Shown: positions 22,291-33,310, numbered from the stretch's first letter. The stretch is DNA of 64,000 nt from Mauremys mutica (GCF_020497125.1 NC_059087.1:13053925-13117924), one strand, 5' to 3'. Numbers and translations: made by a program. Notes: generated from the sequence alone by a model not told the origin.

Positions 22291-22341
<51 letters not shown>
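22291..22341. repeat. (CA)n microsatellite
   Basis: About 25 uninterrupted CA units. Confidence 0.98.
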
Positions 22342-22345
<4 letters not shown>

Positions 22346-23162
22346 CTAAGAAAGATCCCAGAGGGAAATGAAGCAGGTGAATATATGAGGATTCCTGCAC
22401 CAAGTGCCTTGTATCGTGTAAAATCAGCTGGGTGTTTTGGTTTGTTTTAGGGAGTGGGGGTTGTAGGATAACCCCTCCCCCAAACTCTTAACTTAAAACA
22501 AAACTGGAAAAGAAATGTAAATGATAGTGTATGGGCCCAATACTCATGCAGGGATAGTGGGCAGTGCAGAGCTGCACCATGCCTTGGGCAGCCCCAGCAG
22601 GGACTATGTGCTCAGGGGATGTCCAAGTCTGCATCAGCCCATCAGATAATGCAGTGCAATCCACTTGCTGCAGGGGTATGTCCCCCTTCTCCTCTACATC
22701 CATTTGGAATAACTCATGCCCCTGAGGGTGCCTGGAGGGAGCAATCCATGCACTTGGACGAGTTTGTTTGAATACAGATTGAATATGAATTCAGTACAGA
22801 CTTAAATATGTGGCTTTCTGTAGGTCATCTCCCTCCCCAGGCCATAGCACTATTTGTATTAGGTAGCATCTAGGGACCCCAACCAAGATCGGGCCCCATT
22901 GTACTCTGAACTGGCTGGCTGAGTTTCTGGGTGGGTTACTTTGACAAGGTCGCAGATCCCCATTATAGCGCAGCTGTATCTGCTTCAGGTGCTTGTGTCT
23001 TCTCCACACACCACCAACATTCTTTCCCTGCCTCATTTTATTATAGAACATTATTGTATTCTAATAGTGCGCTCCATAGGGTGCTTTGTTTGACTATAGC
23101 ATGGTTCCATACCACAGCTTTAACAGAGATTGGAACCATGTTTGGTGAAGACTCTAACCCTG
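22342..23162. other. No gene seen; L2-like tail in the middle
   Basis: At about 22850-22900 the words TAGGTAGCATCTAGGGACC and GGGCCCCATTGTACTCTGAA are the reverse complement of the L2-type tail seen at 23163. The remainder is unrecognised. Confidence 0.5.
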
Positions 23163-23273
23163 AATTAGACTGCAAACTCTTTCAGGCAAGGATTGTATGT
23201 TACTCTGTATTTGTACAGCACCTAGCACATCGGGGTCTCTAGGCACTACTGTAATAATGATAATAAATATCAC
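23163..23273 (+). repeat. L2-type LINE 3' tail
   Basis: AGACTGCAAACTCTTTCAGG, TACAGCACCTAGCACATCGG and CTAGGCACTACTGTAATAA follow the L2 3'-end pattern and finish in an AATAATGATAATAAA run. Confidence 0.7.
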
Positions 23274-24990
23274 CACCCTCCTGGAATCTGTATCCATATT
23301 TGGATGGTAGGAAGCTACCATCTTCACAATCTGGTGTAAAGCAGGCTAGAGAGAAAGCAAAACCTATTTGAACAGCATATGGAGGACTGATCAAGGGTCT
23401 GTGTAAATGGGTGGAGGGTTAAAGAAAAATTGTCGTTAATTTAAAAGTGGTTTTGGTCAACTAGTTTTTTTGGGGGGAGGCTTGGAAGGCAAAAGGGAAG
23501 AATCTTAGAATACTGAAGATTCAAAAATCAGTTCATTATTCTTAGTCCTTCTCTACATCAGGCTAAACATGGAAGCTCACTGATTATCTTAAATAAAATA
23601 CAAAAGAATTCGCACTTAAACATTTTCAGTAATGCACCCTTTATTGTAATTAGATGTAGTGATTAGAATATCCTAAAAAAATGCATGGCAGTTTTCCCTT
23701 AACATCAAAGCTCAGTGATGCTAGTTATTTACATAATTATCAGCAGCTAATGCAGCAGCAGTAACACAACTTAACACACAGTTGCCATTGTTTCCAGTGG
23801 AGCTTCCATATAATTACCACATCACTCCTGCCAAATACCCTGAAGTGTTGTGGGGTGACTATGTAAATAACTTGTGTCACTGTTATCAGTAGAATTTATT
23901 CCTGCTCTATTAAATACACACCAATGTTTTCAGACAACTTCTCTATAAACATTTGTAACTGAGATGAGCTGGTCCTGTAGGAAAGAACCCTTTTTGCATC
24001 ATGAAGAGATCGCAGAACTTCTACTGACAGCCTGTTTCACAAAGTATATCTATAGTACTTAGGTTTTAGCTGAGGACAGCGTGGCCTAGGATGGGACTAT
24101 CTGCAGGAGTGAGAAATGATTTCAACATTTTTGGCTTACCATCAATGTCTGATGGAGAATTAATGATAGGCATGGGTAAATAAAAGCGCCCCCCCTCCCT
24201 CACCTGCCCTCCCCAGGAAAGGTAGTTACACCATTTGTCAACATTTGTAAGCATTTAACTTCCTATTTTTGGCAGCAATCTGTCTTTTCTTAATAAGCTA
24301 TGCCAAAAAAGAGTCGCTAGGAACAGTAATTTGTGGAATGATTTTTTGCTTACTAAATTTTTCAAAATGGAAATCATGTCAGCGCACGAGTTATGTCCCA
24401 GCAAAGCAATATTCCTCAATATCTTTCTAGTCACATCCTGTAGGAAAACAATTTCAGCTCCAAGAAATATGGATGAGTTTCTTAGCCTTTGACTCTCAGC
24501 GTCTGAGCGTAGCTAAATGACAATGATGCTCTTGATCAAGGTCTAAATTGTATTTTGCTCTATGTGCTCTGTATTTAGATTCCCTGGACCAAAATATAAG
24601 AAGGCAGGCGTGTTAATACAGATGTTTTACCCCCATCCTCTTGGCAGTATCTCTGCTAACTTATTCAAATATTGTTTTCTGTTTGACCCATTCATAGTTA
24701 CAATGGTACCAATTTCATTATCCCAAATATCAGTTCAGGCTAACAATGCCCCTATGGAGTTATGCTTGAGCTTTCTACTATTAGAAGAGTGGATAAAATA
24801 TATCCACCATCCATGACAAGCATGAGTAGCTCTACTTGGCTCCCAATTAAGAATGAGCTGGAAGAAAACATTCAATTCCCTCTCTCCACAATGGTGGGAG
24901 TGGATGAAGGAACAGAAAAGAATGAGGACAGTGTGTTATGCACAGGATACTTTTTCTGAATAGGATGGTCAGTTGAGGAAAGAAGATGAC
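23274..24990. other. No gene seen
   Basis: AT-rich, apparently unique, with a C run near 24188. The last 150 bases may be the diverged 5' part of the CR1 copy that follows. Confidence 0.5.
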
Positions 24991-25139
24991 AGAGTCTTGC
25001 ACAAAGACACACATATCCAGAACCAAGTAATGAAAAGATGAGGCTGCCCAGAAGACAGGAAGAGATGAAGGAAAAATAAGGACAATGTGCAGGAGACTGC
25101 GAGAGCAAAGAGAAGACAGACTCATACCAACACCAGGAA

Positions 25140-25855
25140 GAGACAGGTCTGTGTAATCGGGGATTCCATAATAAAAAGAATTGACAGACCTGTCACCAGA
25201 CCTGATCCAGAGAACAGAAGATCATGACACAAGATGCAGATGTGATGTTGAAAAATGTGATGAGAGCAGGGGAAAAAAACCTCACTGATTGCGCTCAGAG
25301 GTGAAAGTAAGCCTGTATGGTCTGGTACGGCGTACTGGCAAGAGCTGGTATGCCGTGCCGGACTGGGCCGGCTTCCCCAGCGGTGATTTAAAGGGCCCAG
25401 GGCTCCAGCTGCTCTGGGGAGCCATGGGCCCTTTAAATCACCACCGGAGGCCGGCAGCTGGGCTCATGTGGGGATTTAAAGGGCCCGGAGCTCCAGCCAC
25501 TTTCAGTTACTTTCACCCCTGATTGCGCTGCATGTTGGGACAAATGATACTGCTAGATTCCCACTGGAATGGATCAAGGATGACTATGCTAGGCTGGATA
25601 AGACTTTTAAAGAAGTGGAAGCTCAGATGATCTTTATTGGAATGCTTCCAGTAGACAAGGAGGGAGAAGGTGTGACAAGATAATGAAGATCAACAGGTGG
25701 CTCAAGGATTGGTGGTATGGGGAAGGTTTCGGGATCATCGACCATTGGTAGGCATTCACAGAAAGAAGACTCTTCTCGACTGATAGATTCCACTTGAGTA
25801 GCTGGTGCATTAATCTTCTCGTTCCAAGGCTGGCACAACTGATAAGAAGGGCTTT
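25140..25855 (+). pseudogene. CR1 ORF1 esterase-like remnant
   Basis: Pieces of a CR1 ORF1 SGNH/GDSL-esterase-like domain are visible around the MITE: a block equivalent to IGDSI with RIDRPVTRPDPENRR at about 25155-25222, then VGTNDTA-like (CATGTTGGGACAAATGATAC, 25531-25550), KEVEAQMIFIGMLPV at 25610-25655, and KIMKINRWLKDWW at 25684-25722. In intact CR1 elements ORF1 binds RNA or membranes and carries this esterase domain. Stops (for example TAA near 25155) and frameshifts break it. The interruption by the MITE has an exact 8-bp duplication, so the MITE is younger. Confidence 0.6.
25296..25521. mobile_element. hAT MITE inside CR1 ORF1, 226 bp
   Basis: The ends CAGAGGTGAAAGTAA and TTACTTTCACCCCTG are inverted, flanked by a perfect 8-bp duplication ATTGCGCT (25288-25295 and 25522-25529). 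The interior contains three AAAGGGCCC/GGGCCCTTT words, two of them inverted (ATTTAAAGGGCCC with GGGCCCTTTAAAT), and a GGTACGGCGTACTGG palindromic segment near the left end. Confidence 0.9.
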
Positions 25856-26129
25856 AAATTAGGAGATGAGGAGAGAAGGTTGTAAGAGATTTACAAAATC
25901 TCTATGCCTGGCTTCATTATTAGCTAAATGAAGCTATAGTGTAGAATAATGGAATACCATAAGATAAGACTATGGACAGCAAATACAAAGAAAGTACAAA
26001 TATTGATTGAAGTAGTACTCAGGTAGGTGTTACAGTTAGTGAAAGAACGATACCTAATCCAGCTAGAAAACTGGGTGAGGGCCAAAGAGAAACAACTGAA
26101 ATGCTTATACACCAAGTGCAAGGAATTTG

Positions 26130-26830
26130 GGCAATAAAATGGAGGAACTGGAACTTGCGGTGCAGGAGGCCAAACCAGATATTTTAGGGATTGCAGAAAC
26201 ATGGCAGAATAACACTCAGGACTGGAATACTGGTACTGAAGGGTATGTGCTCTTTAGGAAAGGAATAAAGATTGTGGGGTAGCATTGTACATCAATGATG
26301 TGATAAACTGTAAAGAAATAAGTGATTGCATGGACAAAACAGAATCTGTGGTAGTCAAAACCACTTTGGTAAAATAAATGCTATTGGGCTAGAGGTAGAG
26401 GTCTGCTATAGACCCCCAGGGCCAGACCTGGATATGGAGAGATCTCTCTTCAATATAATGGGAGAGATAAAAACTACTGGGAATTGTGTCCTAATGGGAG
26501 ACTAGCTTCCCAGATATTGATTGGATAATAAGTGTGACTAATTTTCTTCATCACATACTCATTGAGCCAACAAGAGGTAATACAATTTCAGACTTGGTTT
26601 TGGTAAGTAGTCAGGACATCATAGAAGAGCTGGTTGTAGGAAATAACCTTGAATTGAGTGATTACAGATTGATTCAGTTTAAATTAAATGGAAGGATAAT
26701 CAAGGACAAATTGTCAACTGTGGTTGTTTATTTCAAAAGGGTAGATTTTGGGGAATTAAGGGAATTAGGTAAAGAAATCTCAACTGGACTGAAAAACCCA
26801 AGGACTTCAATGGGGGGGGAAGTTTAGAAT
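26130..26830 (+). pseudogene. CR1 ORF2 endonuclease (APE type) remnant
   Basis: The words ILGIAETWQNN (about 26180), YVLFRKG, ALYINDVINCKE, VEVCYRPPGPDLDME (about 26397) and NCVLMGD trace the apurinic-like endonuclease that nicks target DNA in CR1 retrotransposition. A 97-residue open stretch at 26534-26827 covers its C-terminal part: TRGNTISDLVLVS, then LSDYRLIQF. The final catalytic His of the S-D-H motif is Tyr here. Stops and frameshifts occur earlier (for example near 26278 and 26503). The domain is therefore inactive. It lies directly upstream of the RT remnant as in intact ORF2. Confidence 0.75.
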
Positions 26831-27149
26831 TTCTTTAAATCAACTATACAAAAACTATCTGCAATTTGCATCCCAAGCAAGGGGGGAAACCTTGTAGAGA
26901 AAGGCTCCAGACCCAGCTGGGTGAATAACCACCTCAAAAAAGGTTATTAGGAGCAAGCAGAGAACCTATAGGGGATGGGGAAAGGAATTAATCAGCAAGA
27001 AAGCTACATTTTAGAGGTTAGAAAGTGTAGGAGTAAAGTGAGACTTGCTAAAAGTCAAGCTGATTAAGAGGTTTTTTTTATGCAAAAGAAAGAGAATAAA
27101 GTGGATGGGGTTGGGCTGCTGTGCAGCATCGATGGAGAAGAGGTTAAAG

Positions 27150-27810
27150 ATAATCTAATTCCTCTAGTCAGGGAAACCCAATTTCCATTCCAGAATACTG
27201 AAAGAACTAGAACATGAGACTGCTCGTCTGGTAGCAAGTATTCTTAATACATTTATTCACAGATAGCACCATCTGACTGGAGCATAGCTAATGTTGTACC
27301 TATATTTAAGAAAGGGAAAAAATGTTCCAGGCAATTACAGACCTATTAGTATAATCTCAGTAGTATGCAAGACTTTGGAACAAGTTGTGAAGAAAAGAAT
27401 AATTAAATTCATAACAGTAAACGGAAAAGGGGATGGTTTACGAAAGGTAGATTAAACCAGATTAAATGGATTTCCTTCTCTGATAAATAACTGATCTTTT
27501 TTTAGATAAGGGGAAATATTTTTGGACTTCCATAAAGCATTTGACAGAGTACCACATGAGAAAATATTAGTTAAATTTAAACAATGGGGATTAGAACAAA
27601 AATTGTAGGGTTGATAAGGAACCAACTAAAAGGGAGAAGACACTGGGTTGCGCTGAAAGGTGAACTATAGGATTGGAGTGAAGTTACTAGTGGACTTTCT
27701 CAAGGATCAATCTTGGGACCAATCTTATTCAGTATTTTATTAATGACCTTGGCACAAAAAGTGAGTGCGCGCTAATGAAACTTACTGATGATAAAGTTAG
27801 GGGGCATCAG
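27150..27810 (+). pseudogene. CR1 ORF2 reverse-transcriptase remnant
   Basis: Recognisable blocks in different frames are RILKELEHE, PSDWSIANVVPIFKKGK, NYRPISIIS, then LDFHKAFDRVPHEKIL (27532-27579, motif A with its Asp), GLSQGSILGPILFSIL (about 27695-27742) and LTDDKVRG (27781-27804), the motif C where CR1 has ADD before a short loop. Frameshifts and several stops separate the blocks. The thumb, the C-terminal region and the 3' tail are absent after about 27840. Confidence 0.7.
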
Positions 27811-27844
27811 TGATACAGAGGAGGATCAGAAATGATAAACCAAA

Positions 27845-28060
27845 ATGAAACATTTCAGGAATGCCAAAATGTTTAAAAATGAAATAAAAAATCAGTTTTA
27901 TTTTGGAAATGTTTTCTCAGCTCGGCATTCCACAAAATGTTTTAATATTTCAAACTTTCATCCCAACTTGGGAGGAAAACAAATGTCAAAATACCAGAAT
28001 TTTCTGCAGGTTGGAAATTCCATATTTCAATCTGCTCCGGCATTTTGCATCATTGAACAG
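27845..28060. repeat. AT-rich AAACATTTC/GAAATGTTT repeat (tentative)
   Basis: AAAATGAAACATTTCAGGAA, GGAATGTTTT-like and CGGCATTCC words occur in both orientations, suggesting a diverged foldback element starting exactly where the CR1 copy ends. Boundaries unclear. Confidence 0.35.
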
Positions 28061-28342
28061 GTGTGTGGGAAATTGAAATGCAGCTCTGTATTAAGCCTGC
28101 TGAGGTCCTGCAGTGGACATGAGCATAGCCAGGGTGAGTCTGGCTGAGGATTGGGGAAGTGAAGGCACAAACTTCTCCAAACTGAATAAGAAGATGTTTT
28201 AAATTTCAAGTTAATTTCAGTGCTTGGACTGAGGTTTACAGTGGGATCCCTAATTGCCCTTTCAATCAATGTCCCTGAACAGAGAATTGTGGGACAAGAA
28301 GGGCTAACATCCCAAATATGTTCTTGCAATTAAGGCAATAGA

Positions 28343-28608
28343 ATGGGGTTTAGGATATCTGTGTTCATTTCCTGGCTCTGCTACAGACACCTTGCTGTGG
28401 GAAGCATCTGCAGGCGAAGGGGCTGCAGGGACGAGCTGGCTGCTGCTCCCCACGACTCCCATTGGCCGGGAACAGAGAACCGTGGCCACTGGGAGCTGCT
28501 GAGGGCAGTGCCTGCGGATGGTCAATGTCAGCAAAATGTCTCACGACCCGCAATCAGATTACCCTGATCGGCCGCATGAGGCCGTGGCCCGCAGGTTGCC
28601 CACCACTG
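28343..28608. repeat. MIR fragment followed by GC-rich hAT-like element
   Basis: TTTCCTGGCTCTGCTACAGAC (28358-28378 region) is MIR-like. From about 28386 to 28608 a GC-rich block contains ATTGGCCGGGAACAGAGAAC, GGCCACTGGGAGCTGC and ends CAGGTTGCCCACCACTG (28592-28608), a hAT terminus identical to that at 8738-8754. The left terminus is not clear. Confidence 0.55.
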
Positions 28609-28722
28609 CTGTAAACTCTTTGGGCAGGGACTGTCTCATGCTATAATGTTTTCCACAATGGACCCTGATTTTGGTTGGGAAATATAGCGTCTATTGTGGT
28701 ACAATAATAATAAGCTGTTGCT
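28609..28722 (+). repeat. L2-type LINE 3' tail
   Basis: CTGTAAACTCTTTGGGCAGG followed by GGACCCTGATTTTGG and an AATAATAATAA end. Confidence 0.6.
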
Positions 28723-29538
28723 GATATTTTCTGTGCTCTATTGTAGCTTTCCCTAAAGCTCACTTCACAAAGCACCTGTTAAATGTGGAGTAATTAGAAG
28801 TCAACATACTCAGGTTACCATCTCGTTCCTGCAGTGCCACCATGGTCAATCAGAGCAAATCAAAGAACAGCATGATGAGCAATAAGGTTTTCAGTTAGCA
28901 AGACCTTTCTTTACCCTTGGAGTCTAGGTTTAACTGCTAAGAGACTATTTGAAACAAAAAAAGTTCATAGGTTTAAGAGCATTGCCTATGGAGACATTTA
29001 ACAACTGACATACTGCTATGCCAGCTTCTCCTTTGTAATCCAAACGGCTGAGAGGGGGAAACTCTTATCCACATTTATCAGCTGATAAATGATGTGCAAG
29101 ACAAAAAGGTAAAGCACTTACCATAATTGCACAGAGCAACATGATTCTCATGTGACAACTGAGGGATACAGTGCTGAATCCATGGTGAAAATTCCCATCT
29201 GCGTGTATTGATCTCCTTTAAATCCACATAAGAAATGAACACAGGCTTGATGATACACATTTGAAGGCTGTGTTTTTGTTCTCATTTACGTTGATGGTTA
29301 GGTATTAGTGTAGTAAGAGAAAAACGGTGTTTTATAGCAGGCACAGAAAAATTCGAGCGCTCCCTAAAGCTTTTTATACTACAGGCCCAAGTATCCCTTC
29401 TTTCTACAAAACCTGTGCCCCTTCCCCTCTAGAGGCCACCCTAAAGGTTACTAATTACTGACTAAAAGTTTAATTGTGAGTAAGGGACAGCACCTAGTAG
29501 CATTGCCACAGGAGTATATCAAGAACAGAATGTGACTC
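28723..29538. other. No gene seen
   Basis: Unique-looking AT-rich sequence. Confidence 0.5.
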
Positions 29539-29576
29539 AGGCCATGTCTACACTACAAAATTATGTCGGGCCATTA
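29539..29576. repeat. Truncated Harbinger-type MITE end
   Basis: GGCCATGTCTACACTACAAA is a typical left terminus of the GTCTACACT family (compare 57147 and 1397). The rest is missing and a different repeat begins at about 29577. Confidence 0.45.
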
Positions 29577-30352
29577 AAAGTCTGGTCAGTGGCACAGCGG
29601 GGCCAAGGCAGGCTCCCTGCCTGCCCTGGCCCGCTCAGCTCCTGGAAGCAACTGGCATTTCCCTGTGGCCCCTAGGAGCAGGGATGATCAGGGAAACTCC
29701 GCATGATGCCCCTGCCCAGAGCTCTGCCTCCACAGCTCCCATTGGCCAGGAACTGAAGCCAATGGGAACTGCAGGGATGGTGCCTACAGGCTTCAGGGAC
29801 ATACCGGCCACTGACTAGGAGCCACTCAAGGTAAGCGCTGCCCTGCCAGAGCCCGCATCCCCAAATTCCTGCCCCAAGTCAGAACCCCCCCACACCCTAA
29901 CTCCCTCCCAGAGTCTGCACCCCACATCCCCTCCTGTACCCCCAACCCCCTACCCCAGCCCTGAGCCCCCTCCTGCACCCAAACTCCCTTCTGAAGCCTG
30001 CACTCTGCACCCTCACCAAACCCCTTGGCCCCAGGCTGGGGCCCCCTCCTGTATCCCAAACTCCTGATCCCCAGACCTGCCCCAGAACCTGCACCCCCAG
30101 CTGAAGCCCTCACCCCATCCAGCACCCCAATCCCGAGCCCCCTCCCACACCCTGAACCCCTCATTTCTGGCCCCACCCTGGAGCCCACACCCCAACCTCC
30201 TGGACCCTTCACCCCTCCCACACCCCAACCTCCTGCGCAGCCCAGTGAGTGAGGGGTGGGAGAGTGAGCCACAGAGGGAGGGGGGAATGGAGTGAGCAGG
30301 GGCTGTGCCTCGGAGAAGGGGCGGGGCAGGGGCGTTCGGTTTTGTGCAATTA
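29577..30352. mobile_element. GC-rich non-autonomous element with internal C-rich minisatellite
   Basis: Left part contains AAAAGTCTGGTCAGTGGCAC, GCTCCCATTGGCCAGGAACT and its inverse AAGCCAATGGGAACTG. Right end GAAAGCTGGCAACCCT (30351-30366 region) reads AGGGTTGCCAGC on the minus strand, a terminus I know from turtle repeats. Between lies 29860-30240, an imperfect minisatellite of CCC-rich units (for example CTGAGCCCCCTCCTGCACCC). Frames of 130-213 residues cross it, but they are only Pro/Gly-rich translations of the units. Right boundary may extend to 30366. Confidence 0.5.
29860..30240. repeat. C-rich minisatellite
   Basis: Imperfect tandem units of roughly 20-35 bases built on CCCCTCCTGCACCC, CAAACTCC, CCCCAGCCCTGAGC and similar blocks. 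Confidence 0.6.
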
Positions 30353-30366
30353 GAAAGCTGGCAACC

Positions 30367-30671
30367 CTCATGTTTGGAAAGGACAGGCAAGCCAAGTCTA
30401 TGTCTCCTTCCCAACCCTGCTCACCTCTCCTCACCGACCTATGCAGAAAAGAAAGTAGCAGCCCCACAAAGCCTGCTTCTCCCTACTACTCCTCAATATA
30501 CATAGCCCATGCAGGGGGGCATGGGGACACAACAGACCCAATTAGTACCATGCACAGGCACACAGGCTGACTGGAAATCTCACTCTGAAATATCAGTAGT
30601 TCTGCTATCCGAGTTGTATCTGACCAAAGTCATCCACTATTACACAGTACAGCCCACATGGCAGTAGACTA
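30367..30671. other. No gene seen
   Basis: Unremarkable sequence. Confidence 0.5.
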
Positions 30672-31050
30672 GAGCTAGTCAGGAATTTTCCAGTGGAAAA
30701 TGCCTTTTTCACAAAAAAATAAAAATAAAATAAAATATTTCTGCTGGAAAATTTCATGTTTTCCAAAACATGCTGATGTTTCAGGTGGGAGAAAAATCAA
30801 ACGGATGACTCTTTGGCTTCCTTCCTGGAAGGCTGTCAGTTTCGCTTTCTGCTTCTCCAGCAACAGGGCTGGGGGAGAAAGAGGGAGGCTATCAGCTGGA
30901 GACAGGGCTACTGAGTGACACTGACAAGGACCTTCCAGGCAGGCAGGCAAGCTGCATTTCTGTTTTCCCAAAATGGACTTTTTCAAAAAAACCCTTCCCA
31001 TGGAAAACTTCACATCTTTGACTTTTTGTCTCAATTCAGGATGGAAATGG
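30672..31050. repeat. Foldback repeat with AT-rich arms
   Basis: The left arm (GAATTTTCCAGTGGAAAATG, TTTTTCACAAAAAA, about 30681-30760) and right arm (TTTTTCAAAAAAACCCTTCC, ATGGAAAACTTC, about 30955-31012) are diverged inverted copies. The centre has CTTCCTGGAAGGCTGTCAG paired with CCTTCCAGGCAGGCAGG. Confidence 0.45.
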
Positions 31051-31767
31051 ATCATTTTTTGCACGCAGACATTGCCATTTTCTGACCACCTCTACAGGAG
31101 ACCCATAAACAGGAAAGTGACTCTTAACATTTTCTTTCTTCCATCATCACTCTGTTTTCCTCAAAACGATCTGACAAACTCTGTTGTTGGGGTTTTATTT
31201 TCTTTACTTCAAAACCTTCCCCCACGGCAGAATCAGTTCTGAATGCTCTGAGAAACTTAACTACGCTTTCTTTTTTTTAACTATTCTATTCTTCAGTTGT
31301 TATTTTTGGTCCCAACTTGTAGAACCCTGAGTTTCCAATATATTAGACCAATCAGTGGCCGCTCGTTCACCTCTGGCCTTTGCTTCCAAATCTATGGATA
31401 TCTTGGCTCAAGTCCCAGCATTTTGCATTAACCTGGCTCATTAGGGAAGGGAATCTGTTAAGCATTGGAGACAGTATTGAATTTGGCTTACTTTCAGGCA
31501 CCCTAATGAATTTGGCCCCTCCACACACTATTTTCACTTACACACAGCCAAAAGTAATAAGCATTTTAGCCAAGGGCAAGATCTTTAAGATGGTGATATC
31601 TTCCTATCCTCATGTCAATCTCATCTACACCTATCTGCCCCATTTCAAATGGAATCACAAACCTTCGGACATGTCACTTCTGATCCTCTGGGCTGAAATT
31701 ACAATATATTAGAGAATGGTCACATATCTGTGTATTGTCTTTTAATTCAACCACACTGAGATGACGG
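31051..31767. other. No gene seen
   Basis: AT-rich, apparently unique. Confidence 0.5.
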
Positions 31768-31875
31768 CTCTGATTCAGGAAAGCATAATTATTCAGGAAG
31801 GGCTCTTATGCAAATGCTTAAGTACCACTGAAGTCAAAGTAACTTAAGCACTAGCTTAGAGTTAAGTATGAGTAT
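31768..31875. repeat. Palindromic repeat (GATTCAGCAAAGCACTTAAGC type)
   Basis: GATTCAGGAAAGCATAAT, CTTATGCAAATGCTTAAGTA, CCACTGAAGTCAAAGTAACTTAAGC and TAGAGTTAAG are diverged halves of a palindrome common in sauropsid DNA. Related copy at 36577-36660. Confidence 0.5.
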
Positions 31876-31880
31876 GTAGG

Positions 31881-33310
31881 GACAAAATTAGAAAAGCCAA
31901 GGCACAAAAGGAGATCAAACTAGCTAGAGACATAAAAGGAAACAAGAAAACACTCTACAAATATATTAGAAGCAAGAGGAAGACCCAGGACAGAGTAGGC
32001 CCATTACTCAATGAGGGGGGAAAGACAATAGAAAATGTGGAAATGGCAGAGGTGCTTAATGACTTCTTTGTTTCAGTTTTCACCAAGAAGTTTGGTGGCG
32101 ATTGGATGTCTAACATAGTGAAAGTCCATGAAAATGAGGTAGGATCCGAGTCTAAAATAGGGAAAGAACAAGTCAAAAGTTACTTAGGGCTAGTCTACAT
32201 TTACGAGCCGGGTCGACGCGGTGAGTTCGACTTCTCAGAGTTCGAACTATCGCGTCTAATCTGGACGCGATAGTTCGAACTCCGGAAGCGCCGCGGTTGA
32301 CTCCGGTACTCCACCACTGCAAAAGGCGGTGGCGGAGTCGACCTTGGAGCCGCGGACTTCGATTCCGTGGCGTCTGGACGGGTGAGTAGTTCGAACTAGG
32401 GTACTTCGAATTCAGCTACGCTATTCACGTAGCTGAATTTGCGTACCCTAGTTCGACCCCGCTTCTTAGTGTGGACCAGCCCTTAGACAAGTTAGATGTC
32501 TTCAAATCAACAGGGCCTGATGAAATGCATCCTAGAATACTCAACGAGCTGACTGAGGAGATATCTGAACCATTAGCAATTATCTTTGAAAAGTCATGGA
32601 AGATGGGAGAGATTCCAGAAGACTGGAAAGAGGCAAATATAGTGCCCCTCTCTAAAAAGGGAAATAAGGACAACCTGGGGAATTACAGACCAGTCAGCTT
32701 AACTTCTGTACCCGGAAAGATAAAGGAGCAAATAATTAAGCAATCAATTTGCAAACACCTAGAAGATAATAAGGTGATAAATAACAGTCAGCATGGATTT
32801 GTCAAGAACAAATCATGTCAAACCAACAGGATAGCTTTCTTTGACAGGGTAACAAGCCTTGTGGATAGGGGAGAAGCATTTGATGTGGTATATCTTGACT
32901 TTAGTAAGGCTTTTGATACTGTCTCGCATGACTCTCTCATTTACAAACTCGGGAAATAGAACCTAGATGGTGCTACTATAAGGTGGGTGCATAACTGATT
33001 GGAAAATTGTTCCCAGAGAGTAGTTATTAGTGGTTCACTGTCATGCTGGAAGGGCATAATGAGTGGGGTCCTGGAAGGATTGGTTCTGGGTCTGGGTCTG
33101 TTCAATATCTTCATCAATGATTTAGATAATGGCATAGAGAGTACACTTATAAAGTTTGTGGACGATATCAAGCTGGGAGGGGTTGCAAGTGCTGTGGAGG
33201 ATAGGATTAAAATTTAAAATGATCTGGACAAACTGGAGAAATGGTCTGAAGTAAATAGGATGAAATTCAATAAGGACAAATGCAAAAGTATTCCACTTAG
33301 GAAGGAACCA
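31881..33310 (+). pseudogene. CR1 ORF2 reverse transcriptase, nearly open
   Basis: One frame runs from 31881 into the MITE (through [13 protein letters not shown]). Removing the 296-bp MITE and one TTA copy (299 bases) leaves the same frame, which continues at 32486. It then shows LDVFKSTGPDEMHPRILNEL, NIVPLSKKG, NYRPVSLTSVPGK, QHGFVKNKS, VVYLDFSKAFDTVSHD (motif A Asp present, about 32884-32931), LFNIFINDLDN and KFVDDIKLGG (motif C, FVDD intact, about 33154-33183). Only three in-frame stops were found: TAG 32957-32959, TGA 32996-32998 and TAA 33215-33217. The family enzyme copies CR1 RNA at a nicked target. Catalytic Asp residues are intact here, but the stops, the MITE and the missing endonuclease make it non-functional. 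Confidence 0.88.
32187..32482. mobile_element. Harbinger-type MITE inside CR1, 296 bp
   Basis: The left end GGGCTAGTCTACATTTACGA and right end (minus strand) GGGCTGGTCCACACTAAGAA are inverted matches, flanked by TTA at 32184-32186 and 32483-32485. The interior is GC-rich and contains a strong palindrome AGTTCGAACTATCGCGTC with its inverse GACGCGATAGTTCGAACT (32240-32282), and another one, TTCAGCTACGC with GCGTAGCTGAA-like, around 32410-32440. Confidence 0.92.

Larger units (their letters stand above)
24990..27840 (+). mobile_element. CR1 LINE copy: ORF1 to reverse transcriptase, 3' end missing
   Basis: The order is ORF1 esterase region (about 25140-25855), ORF2 endonuclease (about 26130-26830) and reverse transcriptase (about 27150-27810). 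It stops abruptly near 27840 without the CR1 3' tail. A hAT MITE (25296-25521) splits ORF1. Frameshifts and stops occur throughout. Having the 5' half is unusual because most CR1 copies are 5'-truncated. The 5' boundary is approximate. Confidence 0.8.

Noticed and set aside
22291..22341. A possible CRISPR or tandem array
   Set aside because: It is a plain CA dinucleotide microsatellite without spacers.
29826..30467. A 213-residue minus-strand open frame
   Set aside because: It translates a C-rich minisatellite into Gly/Val/Arg-rich repeats and has no domain.
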